Below, in pieces: positions 1 through 9,935 of a stretch of 64,000 nt of DNA; within the stretch, counting starts at the first letter, position 1; each line of letters starts with the position of its first letter. The translations under genes and the position numbers were made by a program. The notes below the pieces were generated by a model that was given only the letters and a program-made list of their open reading frames with translations, had not been told where the DNA came from and did not search any database. Origin of the DNA: Hericium rajendrae (taxonomy: Eukaryota; Basidiomycota; Agaricomycetes; Russulales; Hericiaceae); contig CM065884.1 in NCBI GenBank assembly GCA_033439255.1, positions 1 through 64,000 of the forward strand. Reading direction: 5' to 3'.

Positions 1-1300
1 GGACTGATCATTTTGATACGAAATTGCTACAAACTAGAATATGTGTAATGGTAGTATATGTTCGTACATTGAATACATTGAATACTGTTCAAGCTTCGAA
101 TTATAGTCCCTCTAGACCGGTGCTGAGGAGATGCTGTGACAATACATCACAGATACGAGAAAATCCCCAATGTGACAGATGGTTCCCGGTAGTAGCACTT
201 TTTGGACTCCAAACATTGAACTTTTCTCGGCGGATTTCGACCTCTCTGACCGGGAAGCATACATAGGAGCTTCACGGGGCCTCCCTCAGCCTCTCTTCTT
301 GCCCCTCAGTCTCTGCAATGATGTCTTCTTCCAAACACTCAAGGCAAGTCTTACAGTTGCTCGCGAGTCTTTCATTGATGGAAACGAAGATCCTTATATC
401 TGATTGGTCAAACTCACAAGTTGTCGACTTAATCAGAAAGGCCTGATCAGAGATGTAATGAGGTAAATTTCAAAAGGACCAAGGACTCAATATCCACGCA
501 CCTTTTCTGCTTCACTTGAGTTAAAGCAAGAGATTGACTCATCACGGTCTTGCTCCACCTGATATATGGGAAGCTCATTGTTCTTGCAGGATATCCAGAC
601 TTGCAAACGGCAAAGATCCAGTGACATTCCGATACAGCTGTTGTAAGCATCCAGAAATCAGTGCTAAAAGCTTGGACCTCAGCATCGAGCTGTGCGTACA
701 AAAGATAAAAAACACAGTCTGGCCTGAAGAAACACGACTTAGAGAGACGTTAGTCTATGCTACAAGTAGAGTGAGTAAAGGCAAAACTCATAAGTAATGC
801 AAGATATACTCACTTCAGTCTATTATGTGAAAGAGTGAGGTATCTGAGCGAACGAGGGAGCCCTTATATAGTACTGTAGGCTCTGCATATCTACCAATCA
901 GAAACTGTACAGTAATTATAAGCATAACATCATAGATTGCTCATTGCGTGAGAACAGCATCAGTCAGCTCACTAAGGTATCAGTAAGCGTATGTCTAACT
1001 TGTACAGTAAGGCTATGTGAGTGTTCCATGTGATTCTACAATCACTAAAGTCCAGATCATTTTCAATCTTTTCATACTTTGTTGTCATCGAGAGTAACAT
1101 CATCAACCCAACCCAACATGGCCCACTTGGGTTACCAGATATAACAATAGATTGACTCATCTCCATGTTGTGCAGAGTGTATGTGAGCGTGAGTAAGGAT
1201 GGCAAGAACCAACTGCTTATGCGAGTGCAGTGGCTGGTGTGGACAAACAGAAGTCACTACTTCATGATATATATGTAGATGATGTGACTTGGTCTTCGAG
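1..1300. other. AT-rich stretch without recognisable gene
   Basis: No open frame here exceeds about 90 residues and none shows a protein family I recognise. Base composition resembles the repeat-rich island that follows rather than the gene-dense part after about 10 kb. It is probably degraded intergenic or repeat-derived DNA. I found no telomeric-type hexamer run at the left edge. Confidence 0.5.
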
Positions 1301-1328
1301 CTATCCCTATGCTCATTAAAGTTCTGTG

Positions 1329-2795
1329 CAAACAATGTGAGAACATGTCCTAGCATGTCGAGACTCTGTGAGGATGTAGAATGAGCAGAGATAAACAGTA
1401 TGCATGGGCCAGCAGAAGCACTATCTGAATTATTTGCCTCTAATCAAAGTGTGCCTCTCTTGTGAAACAAATCTCTTCCAAATAATTGAAATATTGCTGC
1501 TGTAGCTCTGAACTTCTTCACGTCAGACCCAACGTATGCAAACCACATGTATGATAAGTTTGAGCACGATTAGACCAGACACAAATGCATAGCAAAAGTA
1601 ACCTCCTTGAGGAGGTGGCAGAGAGCAAACAATGTGAGATTGTGTCCTATTGTCTCGAACCTCTGTGAGGATGTACAATGAGTATGAATGAGTACCATGT
1701 ATAGACCAGCTATACAACAAAAGCAGTATCTGAATATTATTTAAAGCCAATGAAGGTACATATCCCCCAGAAGAAGATGTAGCTCAAATAATTCGAATAT
1801 TATAGCTATAACTCTGAATGCTTCCACATCTGACCTAACATATACAAAGCACATGTATGGTAAGTTTGAGCATGATCGGACCACACACAAATACACAGCA
1901 AAAGTTACCTCCTCAAGGAGGTGGTAAAAGGCAAACAATGTGAAATTACATCATATACTCTCAAAACTCTGTGAGGATGTATATTGAATGTAGATAAACA
2001 CTATGCATTGACAAGTTATACAGGAAAAGTAATATCTGAATTATTTGAAGCTAATCGAAGTATGTATCCTCTAAAACAAGATGCAGCTCAAATAATTTGA
2101 ATATTGTGGCTATGACTTTGAAACTTTTCATGCCTCATCTATCATATGAAAAACACATACCAAATAAGTTTGAGGATGATCGGACCACACACAAATACGT
2201 AGCAAAAGTCAGTCATGTTCTTGAGAAGGTGATAGAGGGCAGACAATTTGGAAATGTATGGTATGACCACGAAGCTTTGTGAGTATGTATATTGAATGTA
2301 CACAAACATGATTCATTCATCAGTTATGCAGCAGAGAGAATATCTGAATTATTTGAAGCTAATTAACATATGTATCCCCTAAAAAAAGATGTAGCTCAAA
2401 TAATTTGAATATTGCAGCTATGATTCTGAAACTTTTCACATCTCATCTAACAAATGCAAAGCACATATACTATAAGTTTGAGTGCGATCGAACCACACAC
2501 AAATGTGCAGCAAAAGTTGCCTCCTCAAAGAGATGGTAAAGGGCAAACAATTTGAAAACATGTTGTATGATCATGAAACTTTGTGAGCATGTATATTTAA
2601 TGTACATGAACATGATTCATTCATCAGTTATGCAGCAGAGGGAATATCTGAATTATTTGAAGCCAATCAAAGTATGTATCTCCTAAAACAAGATGCAGCT
2701 CAAATAATTTGAATGTTGTAGCTATGATTCTGAAACTTTGCATGTACAGCACTGCATATACCATGCACATACCATGCATGTTTGAGCGAGATTGG
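1329..2795. repeat. Tandem repeat, period about 305 bp, about five diverged copies
   Basis: The block beginning TATCTGAAT recurs at 1422, 1727, 2033, 2341 and 2645, giving steps of 305, 306, 308 and 304 bp. A second anchor, GCAAACAATGTG or close variants, recurs about 90 bp upstream of each (1329, 1627, 1932, 2240, 2543). Each unit also contains a near-palindromic AT core (CAAATAATTTG). Copies differ by scattered substitutions, and the two right-hand copies are most alike. Short frames across the units are not conserved between copies, so this looks non-coding. It sits directly next to the broken OrsD-like gene, where that gene's missing part would be expected. Confidence 0.88.
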
Positions 2796-2857
2796 ACCTT
2801 AGGATAATGAGTGGTAGAGGTCTTCTCCTAGAGGGGGTCAATTTTAGACAAATGTGC

Positions 2858-2977
2858 TCCAAACAATTCAGGCATTGCTCTTGGCAGGTCCATATTGCTG
2901 CAGCATCATAATACATCATGTATGAACAATATGTATGCACCCAAATGACCCCAACATTGCTGCCTGAATTGTTTGGA
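2858..2977. repeat. Perfect 17-bp inverted repeat around an 86-bp spacer
   Basis: TCCAAACAATTCAGGCA at 2858-2874 is the exact reverse complement of TGCCTGAATTGTTTGGA at 2961-2977. Weaker complementary sequence lies outside the arms (a GGGGTCA-like stretch on the left and an ATGACCCC stretch within the spacer). It could be a hairpin-forming remnant of a small non-autonomous DNA element or an inversion scar. No target-site duplication was convincing. Confidence 0.7.
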
Positions 2978-3047
2978 CCATCTTCTCCTCCTCTCCCCCC
3001 CACAACAATGATTGCCTTGCCGAGAAAGAACGGGACCGCCGTTTTTG

Positions 3048-5680
3048 CTAAAATTTCACATACAAGGGCTTCATATATATAGCTACCCACATACAAAATT
3101 TCAGGGCAAAATTCCATGACAACAGTTGTTGAGATGCAGGAATGTGGGTACCAATGTGGTTCAAGACAGATAGCATCTGATTGATTTCCGCAGTGTAAGC
3201 CATGAATTGTGAAAGTGCAGTATGGTTCCAAGCCAAACGATCATCAGAAACACGTCCAATAGCAAATTGCTTGCCAGCTTCTAATTTTTCTAATAACTCC
3301 ATAGGTTTAGTAGTGAAGGTCGCATTGTTCAACCATGAATATCCAGCATAGTCGTTAGACATGTCGTCAACCAGATTAGAGGGAATCTGATAATTCAGAG
3401 GAATGTCATCAGAAAGTTGGTACATCTTGTGTTCAACATCTTGCATGAGACGTTTCAAGCCTGAGCGTAACTTAGCAATCTCCAGTGTGTGACCTTTGAA
3501 GCTAACTTCTGTTATGTTACGACTCCATGTAATCTTGGGAGGTGCAGCTTGTCCTTTGACCAGAGCAGTAGTATAATGCTGATAGTCTTGAATAGCAGCA
3601 TAGGTAGATACAGCTTGCTCTGATAGAAAGAGCTGACAGTAGTGATGACATGCTCTGTAGAAATATATTTAGATTACTAAATTTAATAATAACTTATTAC
3701 TTACCCCATAGCTTTGTCCTCAAAGTCACCTTTCTTCAAATCTATTTGAAACAGCATAACCGCCTTGATAAGGTAGATCCATACTGACAAGTGAGTGGCA
3801 AAAAGATTGGGACCAATAAAAGATCCATCTTCACGAAGGCTGTCCACTGCTAAGAAGCATGTAAGGGGATCAAGCCACACCTCATCACGATCATTGCCTG
3901 TGGAAGAAAAAAGAGCAAAGACCAAATTGTGAACAGCAAGAATGGTAGCTTCATCTTCATGGACATCAAGCTTGAGAAGAAATTGGTGTGCCAAATCTGA
4001 TTAGGAGTCAAAGGAAGCTCATAGGTAGATTCATGGGTACCATCAACATAGCGAAGAACCATGGCCAAAAAACGAGTTAGGAATAGGACAGATCTGTTGT
4101 GAGTTTCAGGTCGATCATATCCCTTCCATGTAGCACCAGAAGATTCACTATAAGATATTATTAGTAAAATACTTATAATAATAATAAATGCAAACATACG
4201 ATGGATATTGTTCTAATGCCTTGAGAATAAGCCGAGCTATGTTATGAGATTTGCTGACTATAGAAAGCAAATACTTATTGACAACCTGTTTGAGATAGCC
4301 CAGTCTTGTGTTAAATCTAGATAGATGACCACCTTGGCCTGTAGTAAAAGATTCAGGCAAAGAACCTAAATCCAAAAGCAGTGTCCACTTAGAACGATCT
4401 TGATAGTAGTCTTTGAGATGAATATGCCAGTTGGTGACCTGTAAAAGAGGAGGAATGTCTCTTTCAGTGCTAGGACCAGCTGCATTGTGTTTCAAGCTGG
4501 AGATGTGCTGAGGATAGAGAGTGGTGATAAACATATCATAGGCAGAGGTGGTAGGAGGAGCAGAGAGTGTAGGATCCACAGAAAAATACTGCCGTGCATT
4601 AACTTTGATACTAGACCAGTAGAAAAAGGTCTGAAGAAAGGCTTCTACACTCTTTTTGTCAAAAGCTGTATGAGTACTGGAGTGCACTTCTCTAGAATGT
4701 CTGGATACAAGATCAAAGTTGATGGAAGCATATGAGCATTGAGGACATTTGAAGCCAGATTCAATCTTCAATCCTTCAACTGGCCTCTTGTCTAATAGAG
4801 CAGGAACATTGAGATCACAATGAAGACCAAAGTGCTGAATAGCCTCCTGTAAAAATTCATCAATGTCAAGATTCTTGTGACCATGGGTTTGCAAGTGTTT
4901 TTTCAAATCTTGAGGAAGAAATGCCTTTTCACAAGTAACACAGATGATGAGTTTGTGAACTCTATTGATGATACAACCTAAAGCGTCCAAAGTACTGTTG
5001 CTGAAGAGCTGAGTCATAGAAGTATTTGATTCTATCTCATTGCCTATAAAAATATCAATTATTTAAAGTTATACTTGATTAAAAAAAATATAAATGCTTA
5101 CTGAGATGCAAAGTCTGAGTCAGTTTAGCATCTACTAGATCAAGAGACATATTCATAGCATCATCACTAGACAATGACTTGTGATCATCTTGCATGATGG
5201 TATCATCTTCTAGTTCTGGAGATGGTACACGTGACACATGCTCTGAGAGTTGACGAGAGGTTGACTGAGAGATCAAAGGAGTATGAGAGGCAGAAGATCG
5301 AGGAGTCACATTTCTAGTAGAGCTTCCACCATATGGACCAATAGATGGATGGGCTCTAAGTGAGCGACTTGGACCTAGACCAGCATCAAGCTGCTTCTCA
5401 TGAACTCTCATATGATTATACATATCACGAGTGATCTCTGTAGTAAATGAGCAGAGCCAGCATGAAAATAGCCTGGTGGTCTCATCACGATTGCATATAT
5501 TTTTTGTCTATAAATTATCAAGTTAGAAACATTTAAAATTTACAAAACAAATTTTACTTTTTAAAGTCACTTCAACAGTAGGAACAGTAATTGCAGACTG
5601 ATGAGCTTTATAGCTAGTTTTAGGAATATTCTTGTTGCAGTGATCACAGTAAGTTGTCTTGGCCACTTAATTCTGATATC
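3048..5680 (-). pseudogene. Broken OrsD-like (DUF3505-type) C2H2 zinc-finger gene
   Basis: Reading leftwards, an early exon encodes CWLC followed by HMRVH (about 5450-5400), a C2H2-like finger, then a Ser-rich linker. The main exon (about 4200-5060) has an early finger (ICVTCEKAFLPQDLKKHLQTH) and a second (KCPQCSYASIN, then HSREVH). This arrangement is typical of OrsD/DUF3505 proteins, which in fungi occur alone or at the N-terminus of RecQ-like telomere-linked helicases. Later pieces (GYDRPETHNRSVLFLTRFLA, LDPLTCFLAVDSL, LVDDMSNDYAGYSWL) also fit the family. AT-rich introns with GT-AG ends lie near 5100-5045, 4197-4150 and 3705-3660. The frame appears to shift once near 4000, and coding ends near 3048 with no helicase motif. 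It is therefore probably a decayed copy. Function is unknown; the family assignment is from memory of motif order. Confidence 0.65.
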
Positions 5681-5902
5681 AGATTTATATTAAAAACAAA
5701 AATAGAATATATTACATACTTGATATGATAGTTTGATGAAAAAGCTGACAGAAGCTGAGATAATCAAAGATAGAAGACTGTAAAAGAACAGATGAGCAAG
5801 AAAAAAATACAGAGAAGGTAATTACTGACCAGAGACAATAGCAGTTGTAGATCAAGAGATTATTTGAATTTGTTTGTCAAATGATGCAAATTTCTGATAA
5901 TG

Positions 5903-6018
5903 CTTAGTCAGGATAAGTTTCAAAGTGATGCTGACTAAGTGACTCTTAAAAAAAATTAAATAATGCACAATTCTAACAATGCTTAGTCAGGATGAGTTCC
6001 AAAGTGATGCTGACTAAG
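5903..6018. repeat. Two copies of a CTTAGTCAG/CTGACTAAG inverted repeat, 79 bp apart
   Basis: CTTAGTCAG at 5903 pairs with CTGACTAAG ending at 5939. The same pair recurs at 5982 and 6018, with a nearly identical loop of about 19 bases. The 79-bp spacing means one unit has been duplicated in tandem. The surrounding DNA is AT-rich and non-coding. It could be a protein-binding site or simply a hairpin favouring local duplication. Confidence 0.75.
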
Positions 6019-6019
6019 T

Positions 6020-6290
6020 GATCTTTGAGAAAAATAAAATAGAATAATAAAAAATAACAAATAATAAAAAATTAAAGTCAGAAGTTATAATCATACCTGA
6101 TTGAGGTAGACAGTCTGATTATATACAAATTTATTCAGATTTTTTCGAAATTTATAGAGAGATTACAACTTACTGATGATGGTGGTTCAAGATCAAGAGT
6201 GATATTTGTTATTGTTGATAGTTACAGATCTAAAATAGAAGGACCGATGTTTTTTCTCACGCTTTAGCACAGCTACAATTTTCGACTTTC
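6020..6290. other. AT-rich spacer
   Basis: A-rich and T-rich runs between the short inverted-repeat pair and the 194-bp array. I see no open frame, RNA gene or regulatory motif that I can support. Confidence 0.5.
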
Positions 6291-6292
6291 TG

Positions 6293-7380
6293 CTTATGTA
6301 AGAAGTATCTGCACACCTTTTACATAAGCATACCGTAAGAAGAAAATCAAAGTTGTACAGAAAAATTTTGTGAACAAAACTACATTGGTCTTGTATGCAT
6401 AGCCATAGTCACTATGACATAAAATGCAAAATACTCGGTCAAACCTGAGTTTGAATAGACTTAGCCATGGTTTTCGAGATTTTCTGCTTATGTAAGAAGT
6501 ATCTGCACACCTTTTACATAAGCATACTGTGAGAAGAAAATTAAAGTTGTAGAGAAAAATTTTCTGAACAAGACTGCATTCGTCTCGTATGCACAGCCTT
6601 AGTCACTATGGCATAAAATGCAAAATACTCAGTCAAACCTGAGTTTGAATAGACTTAGCCATGGTTTTCGAGATTTTCTGCTTATGTAAGAAGTATCTGT
6701 ACACCTTTTACATAAGCATACCATAAGAAGAAAATCAAAGTTGTAGAGAAAAATTTTCTGAACAAGACTGCATTCGTCTCGTATGCACAGCCTTAGTCAC
6801 TATGGCATAAAATGCAAAATACTCGGCCAAACCTGAGTTTGAATAGACTTAGCCATGGTTTTCGAGATTTTTTGCTTATGTAAGAAGTATCTGCACACCT
6901 TTTACATAAGCGTACCATGAGAAGAAAATCAAAGTTGTAGAGAAAATTTTTCTGAACAAAACTACATTGGTCTTGTATGCACAGTCTTAGTCATTATGCC
7001 ATAAAATGCAAAATACTCAGCCAAACCTGAGTTTGAATAGACTTAGCCATGGTTTTCAAGATTTTTTGCTTATGTAAGAAGTATCTGCACACCTTTTACA
7101 TAAGCATACTGTGAGAAGAAAATTAAAGTTGTAGAGAAAAATTTTCTGAACAAGACTGCATTCATCTCGTATGCACAGCCTTAGTCACTATGACATAAAA
7201 TGCAAAATACTCGGTCAAACCTGAGTTTGAATAGACTTAGCTATGGTTTTCGAGATTTTTTGCTTATGTAAGAAGTATCTGCACACCTGTTATATAAGCA
7301 AATTGTAAAAAAGACTTAGCCACAATTTTCGAGATTTTAGCTTATGTAAAAAGTATGCAGATACCTTTTACATAAGCATA
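6293..7380. repeat. Satellite-like tandem array, exact 194-bp period, about 5.3 copies
   Basis: The anchor CTTATGTAAGAAGTATCTG recurs at 6293, 6487, 6681, 6875, 7069 and 7263, which is exactly 194 bp each time. Copies differ only by scattered substitutions, so unit length has been held while bases drift. Within each unit TGCTTATGTAA faces TTACATAAGCA across a short loop and can form a hairpin. Other constant blocks include TTAGCCATGGTTTTCGAGAT and AACCTGAGTTTGAATAGAC. The array breaks down after 7263, where a shortened unit places the next anchor at 7341. No conserved frame is seen. It is non-coding satellite DNA. Confidence 0.95.
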
Positions 7381-7399
7381 TTGATCAAGATAAGATTTG

Positions 7400-8143
7400 T
7401 AGGTCAAGGACCACCAAAACTCAAATATCTCCAGAATGAGCTTGAGCAACTTTTAGCTCTCTTCAGATCTGGGATACTGTATAAATTGCTCAAATACTCA
7501 CAAATTTTTAGAGAAATCAGAGCTAATTCATGTATTGACATAGAAACAAAGATCGAGGACCACTAAAACTCAAATATCTCAAGAATGAGCTTGAGCAACT
7601 CTTAGCTCTCTTCACATCTGGGATTGGACATAGATTGCTCAAATATCTGCAAAGTTTCAGAGAAATTGGAGCTGATTCATAGAGTAAGTAGCTTAGATAG
7701 TCTTTTAAACTTGTTTGCTATATATCTCCACAACAAGTTTGAGCAACTCTATGAATCTACCACTCCCAAAATCAGACAAATAGAGGCTATCGTCATGCCA
7801 AGTCTCAGCCAAAAGAGTAAGGAACGTGGCCCAGTTCACTCCAGTTTACTTCAGCCTAACAACCAAACTTAACACCCCTATATCTTTACAACTGCTTTGA
7901 GCAACTCTTTGAAACCACCACTTCCTTGATCAGACAGATGAGGACTAGCAACATGCAAAATTACAGCCCAAACGAGCCACATTTGAGCTGAGGAAGATCA
8001 GTCGAGCTGAGGTTTACAGGTCGAGGACCACAAAAACTCGAATATCTCAAGAATGAGCTTGAGCAACTCTTAGCTTTCTTCAGATCTGGGATCGAAGATT
8101 TATTGCTCAGGTTTTCTGAAATTTTCAGAGAAATCGGAGGTGG
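7400..8143. repeat. Degenerate tandem repeat, period about 150-160 bp, five copies
   Basis: TTGAGCAACT occurs at 7442, 7591, 7739, 7897 and 8059 (steps 149, 148, 158 and 162). Copies 1, 2 and 5 share a longer block that starts near GAGGACCAC and runs through AATATCTCAAGAATGAG to TCTGGGAT. Copies 3 and 4 resemble each other more (a CTACCACTCCC-like block after the anchor). This suggests two subfamilies within one array. Frames crossing it are short and not conserved. Confidence 0.8.
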
Positions 8144-8146
8144 TCA

Positions 8147-8168
8147 CCGTAACGTGGCCACGTTACGG
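8147..8168. repeat. Perfect 22-bp palindrome
   Basis: The half-site CCGTAACGTGG is followed immediately by its exact reverse complement, with no spacer and with GGCC at the centre. It is strikingly GC-rich within an AT-rich region and marks the right end of the 150-bp array. It could be a dimeric protein-binding site, an end or junction remnant of a mobile element, or a cruciform-forming sequence. Confidence 0.85.
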
Positions 8169-9935
8169 CTGAGCAAATAGCTTGGTAAGTTTATATTCCT
8201 AATCTCTTATGTCTTGTGCTAATGTCTTCATACTTGTAAGCTTTGTCTTGTCTTATACTAATGTCTTCAAATTGTCTTGTAGATTTTCGCTTTTGTGTGT
8301 TAGGTTAGTAAGCTTTTATATGTTATCTTTGTTATCTTTTAATACTAATGTCTTTTTCCTTAGAAATTTTCGCATTTTGTAGTTCTGACAAGTCTTATAA
8401 TGTTTTATATTAATCTTCACTAATGCTATATTATCTTAGATGTTCCTAATATTTATTATCTTGTATTATATAATATAATGTTGTAGTATATTGTTATGTT
8501 GTAGTTAGTCAATAAAATATCTTGCTATTCTTTATCTTTTGTGTGATCTTCATGAATTGTCTACTTAATCAATATGTAGATATGTGTAGAATTTTATTAA
8601 GTCTAGTATGACTATAAATTCATATTATAACATTGTAATCTATTATGAATATGTAGAGTACTCAGCTAATTGTAACCACCAGAGCATCTATAGTATCTGT
8701 AGAGCATATAAGCGAAACAGGTGTTGGCTGGACCCCCAGTCAACTGTCGTCTGCAGTAGCTACATACCTTACTCTTTAGTTAGGATTCGTCACACCCTTT
8801 CCAACCCAACGACAAGAAAGACAATTTCTATACTGACATCGATTACATCATAATTCTCAAAGACCTGCCTCAGGCAGCAACGAGCAAATGCTCATCTGAC
8901 ATACCACCCCACCTGGTGAAAAAAGCTCGTATCTACTAGAAAACAAGACCAGTCTGTAAGTGAAATCTACATTGATAGACGTCATTACTAACTCTGTACC
9001 CATTTCTAGTCTCTGTACCTCTGAATCACTCAAACACAACAAAATTGCCCACAAAAAAAGCAGAAAACCGAGAAACTGAGGAAAAAAAAAAAGAAAAAAC
9101 TCTTAAACACTTCAAAATTCCTGTATCGCTATCACTGTACATTACCTAGTGAAATTGTATGATAATGTGGCATCTGTTCTAACCTTTGCAAAGTCGGTGA
9201 CAATACCCTTCATGGCTAACTTAACTTTACCTGCCTACACCCCCATGAAAACAAACATTCATTGTGTAGCTTTGCCGCAAAAATACAATCTAACTCCAGA
9301 AACCAACAGCTTCCATCACACACGACATGTCTACAAAATGTTAAAGCTTAGTACATGCTGACGAAGAAACTATTCACATTCGAAAACAACCTCCACAATG
9401 CACATAGCTAAAGATTTCTCACGTGACATGACTCCGAGCAAGCCCCGTCGCCACAAGCGACCCTTCGAGTGATGACTAATCTACCAGAAAATGCCCACAG
9501 ATCGTGGGTATAATGGCAGTAGGGAGCCCTCGCTCCCTACTCCACCGGTCTAGCATAGAAGCTCGTTGCTGGATTTCGAACGAATTGAAACACAAGACAA
9601 AACAGATAAGCAGAAGTACAGCGCTATGGTTCGTGGCCGACCGCGGAGTCCTGTACAGAATAAGTATAGACAAATTACGCATAAATCAGTTCAGACCGAG
9701 GCGAAGACAGTTAGGTAACGACGAAGTCCCAGAAGAGCACAGGCAGAAACGAGAGACGGAAGGACCACGGATATACAAGAAATATGTGGCACAGCATAAT
9801 AAGCAAAGCGGGTAAGTGGGAAATGAGCGGCAGGGACGGAAATGTCCACAGAGAAGAGGTCGGAACGACCGACTGCTGCAGACGAATGGGCAGCACGGGA
9901 TGATTATGAGAGAGGGGAAGCCGGAGCCATGACTT
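8169..9935. other. T-rich non-coding stretch grading into gene-dense DNA
   Basis: From 8190 to 8400 a motif close to CTAATGTCTT recurs at least three times among T-rich runs, a poorly conserved low-complexity repeat. Around 9060-9100 there is an A-rich run. After about 9.4 kb the composition rises towards that of the genes on the right. The last part should hold the 3' untranslated region of the membrane-protein gene on the minus strand. I see no supported gene. Confidence 0.5.

Noticed and set aside
1-60. Possible chromosome end
   Set aside because: No run of telomeric hexamers at the left edge, so subtelomeric location rests only on indirect evidence.
6293-7380. CRISPR-like array
   Set aside because: The 194-bp units are continuous tandem copies, with no short repeats separated by unique spacers, and the genome is fungal.
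9480-9640. tRNA-like stretch
   Set aside because: A short GC stem and a TTCGAA motif are present, but no cloverleaf, anticodon arm or A/B box set could be drawn on either strand.
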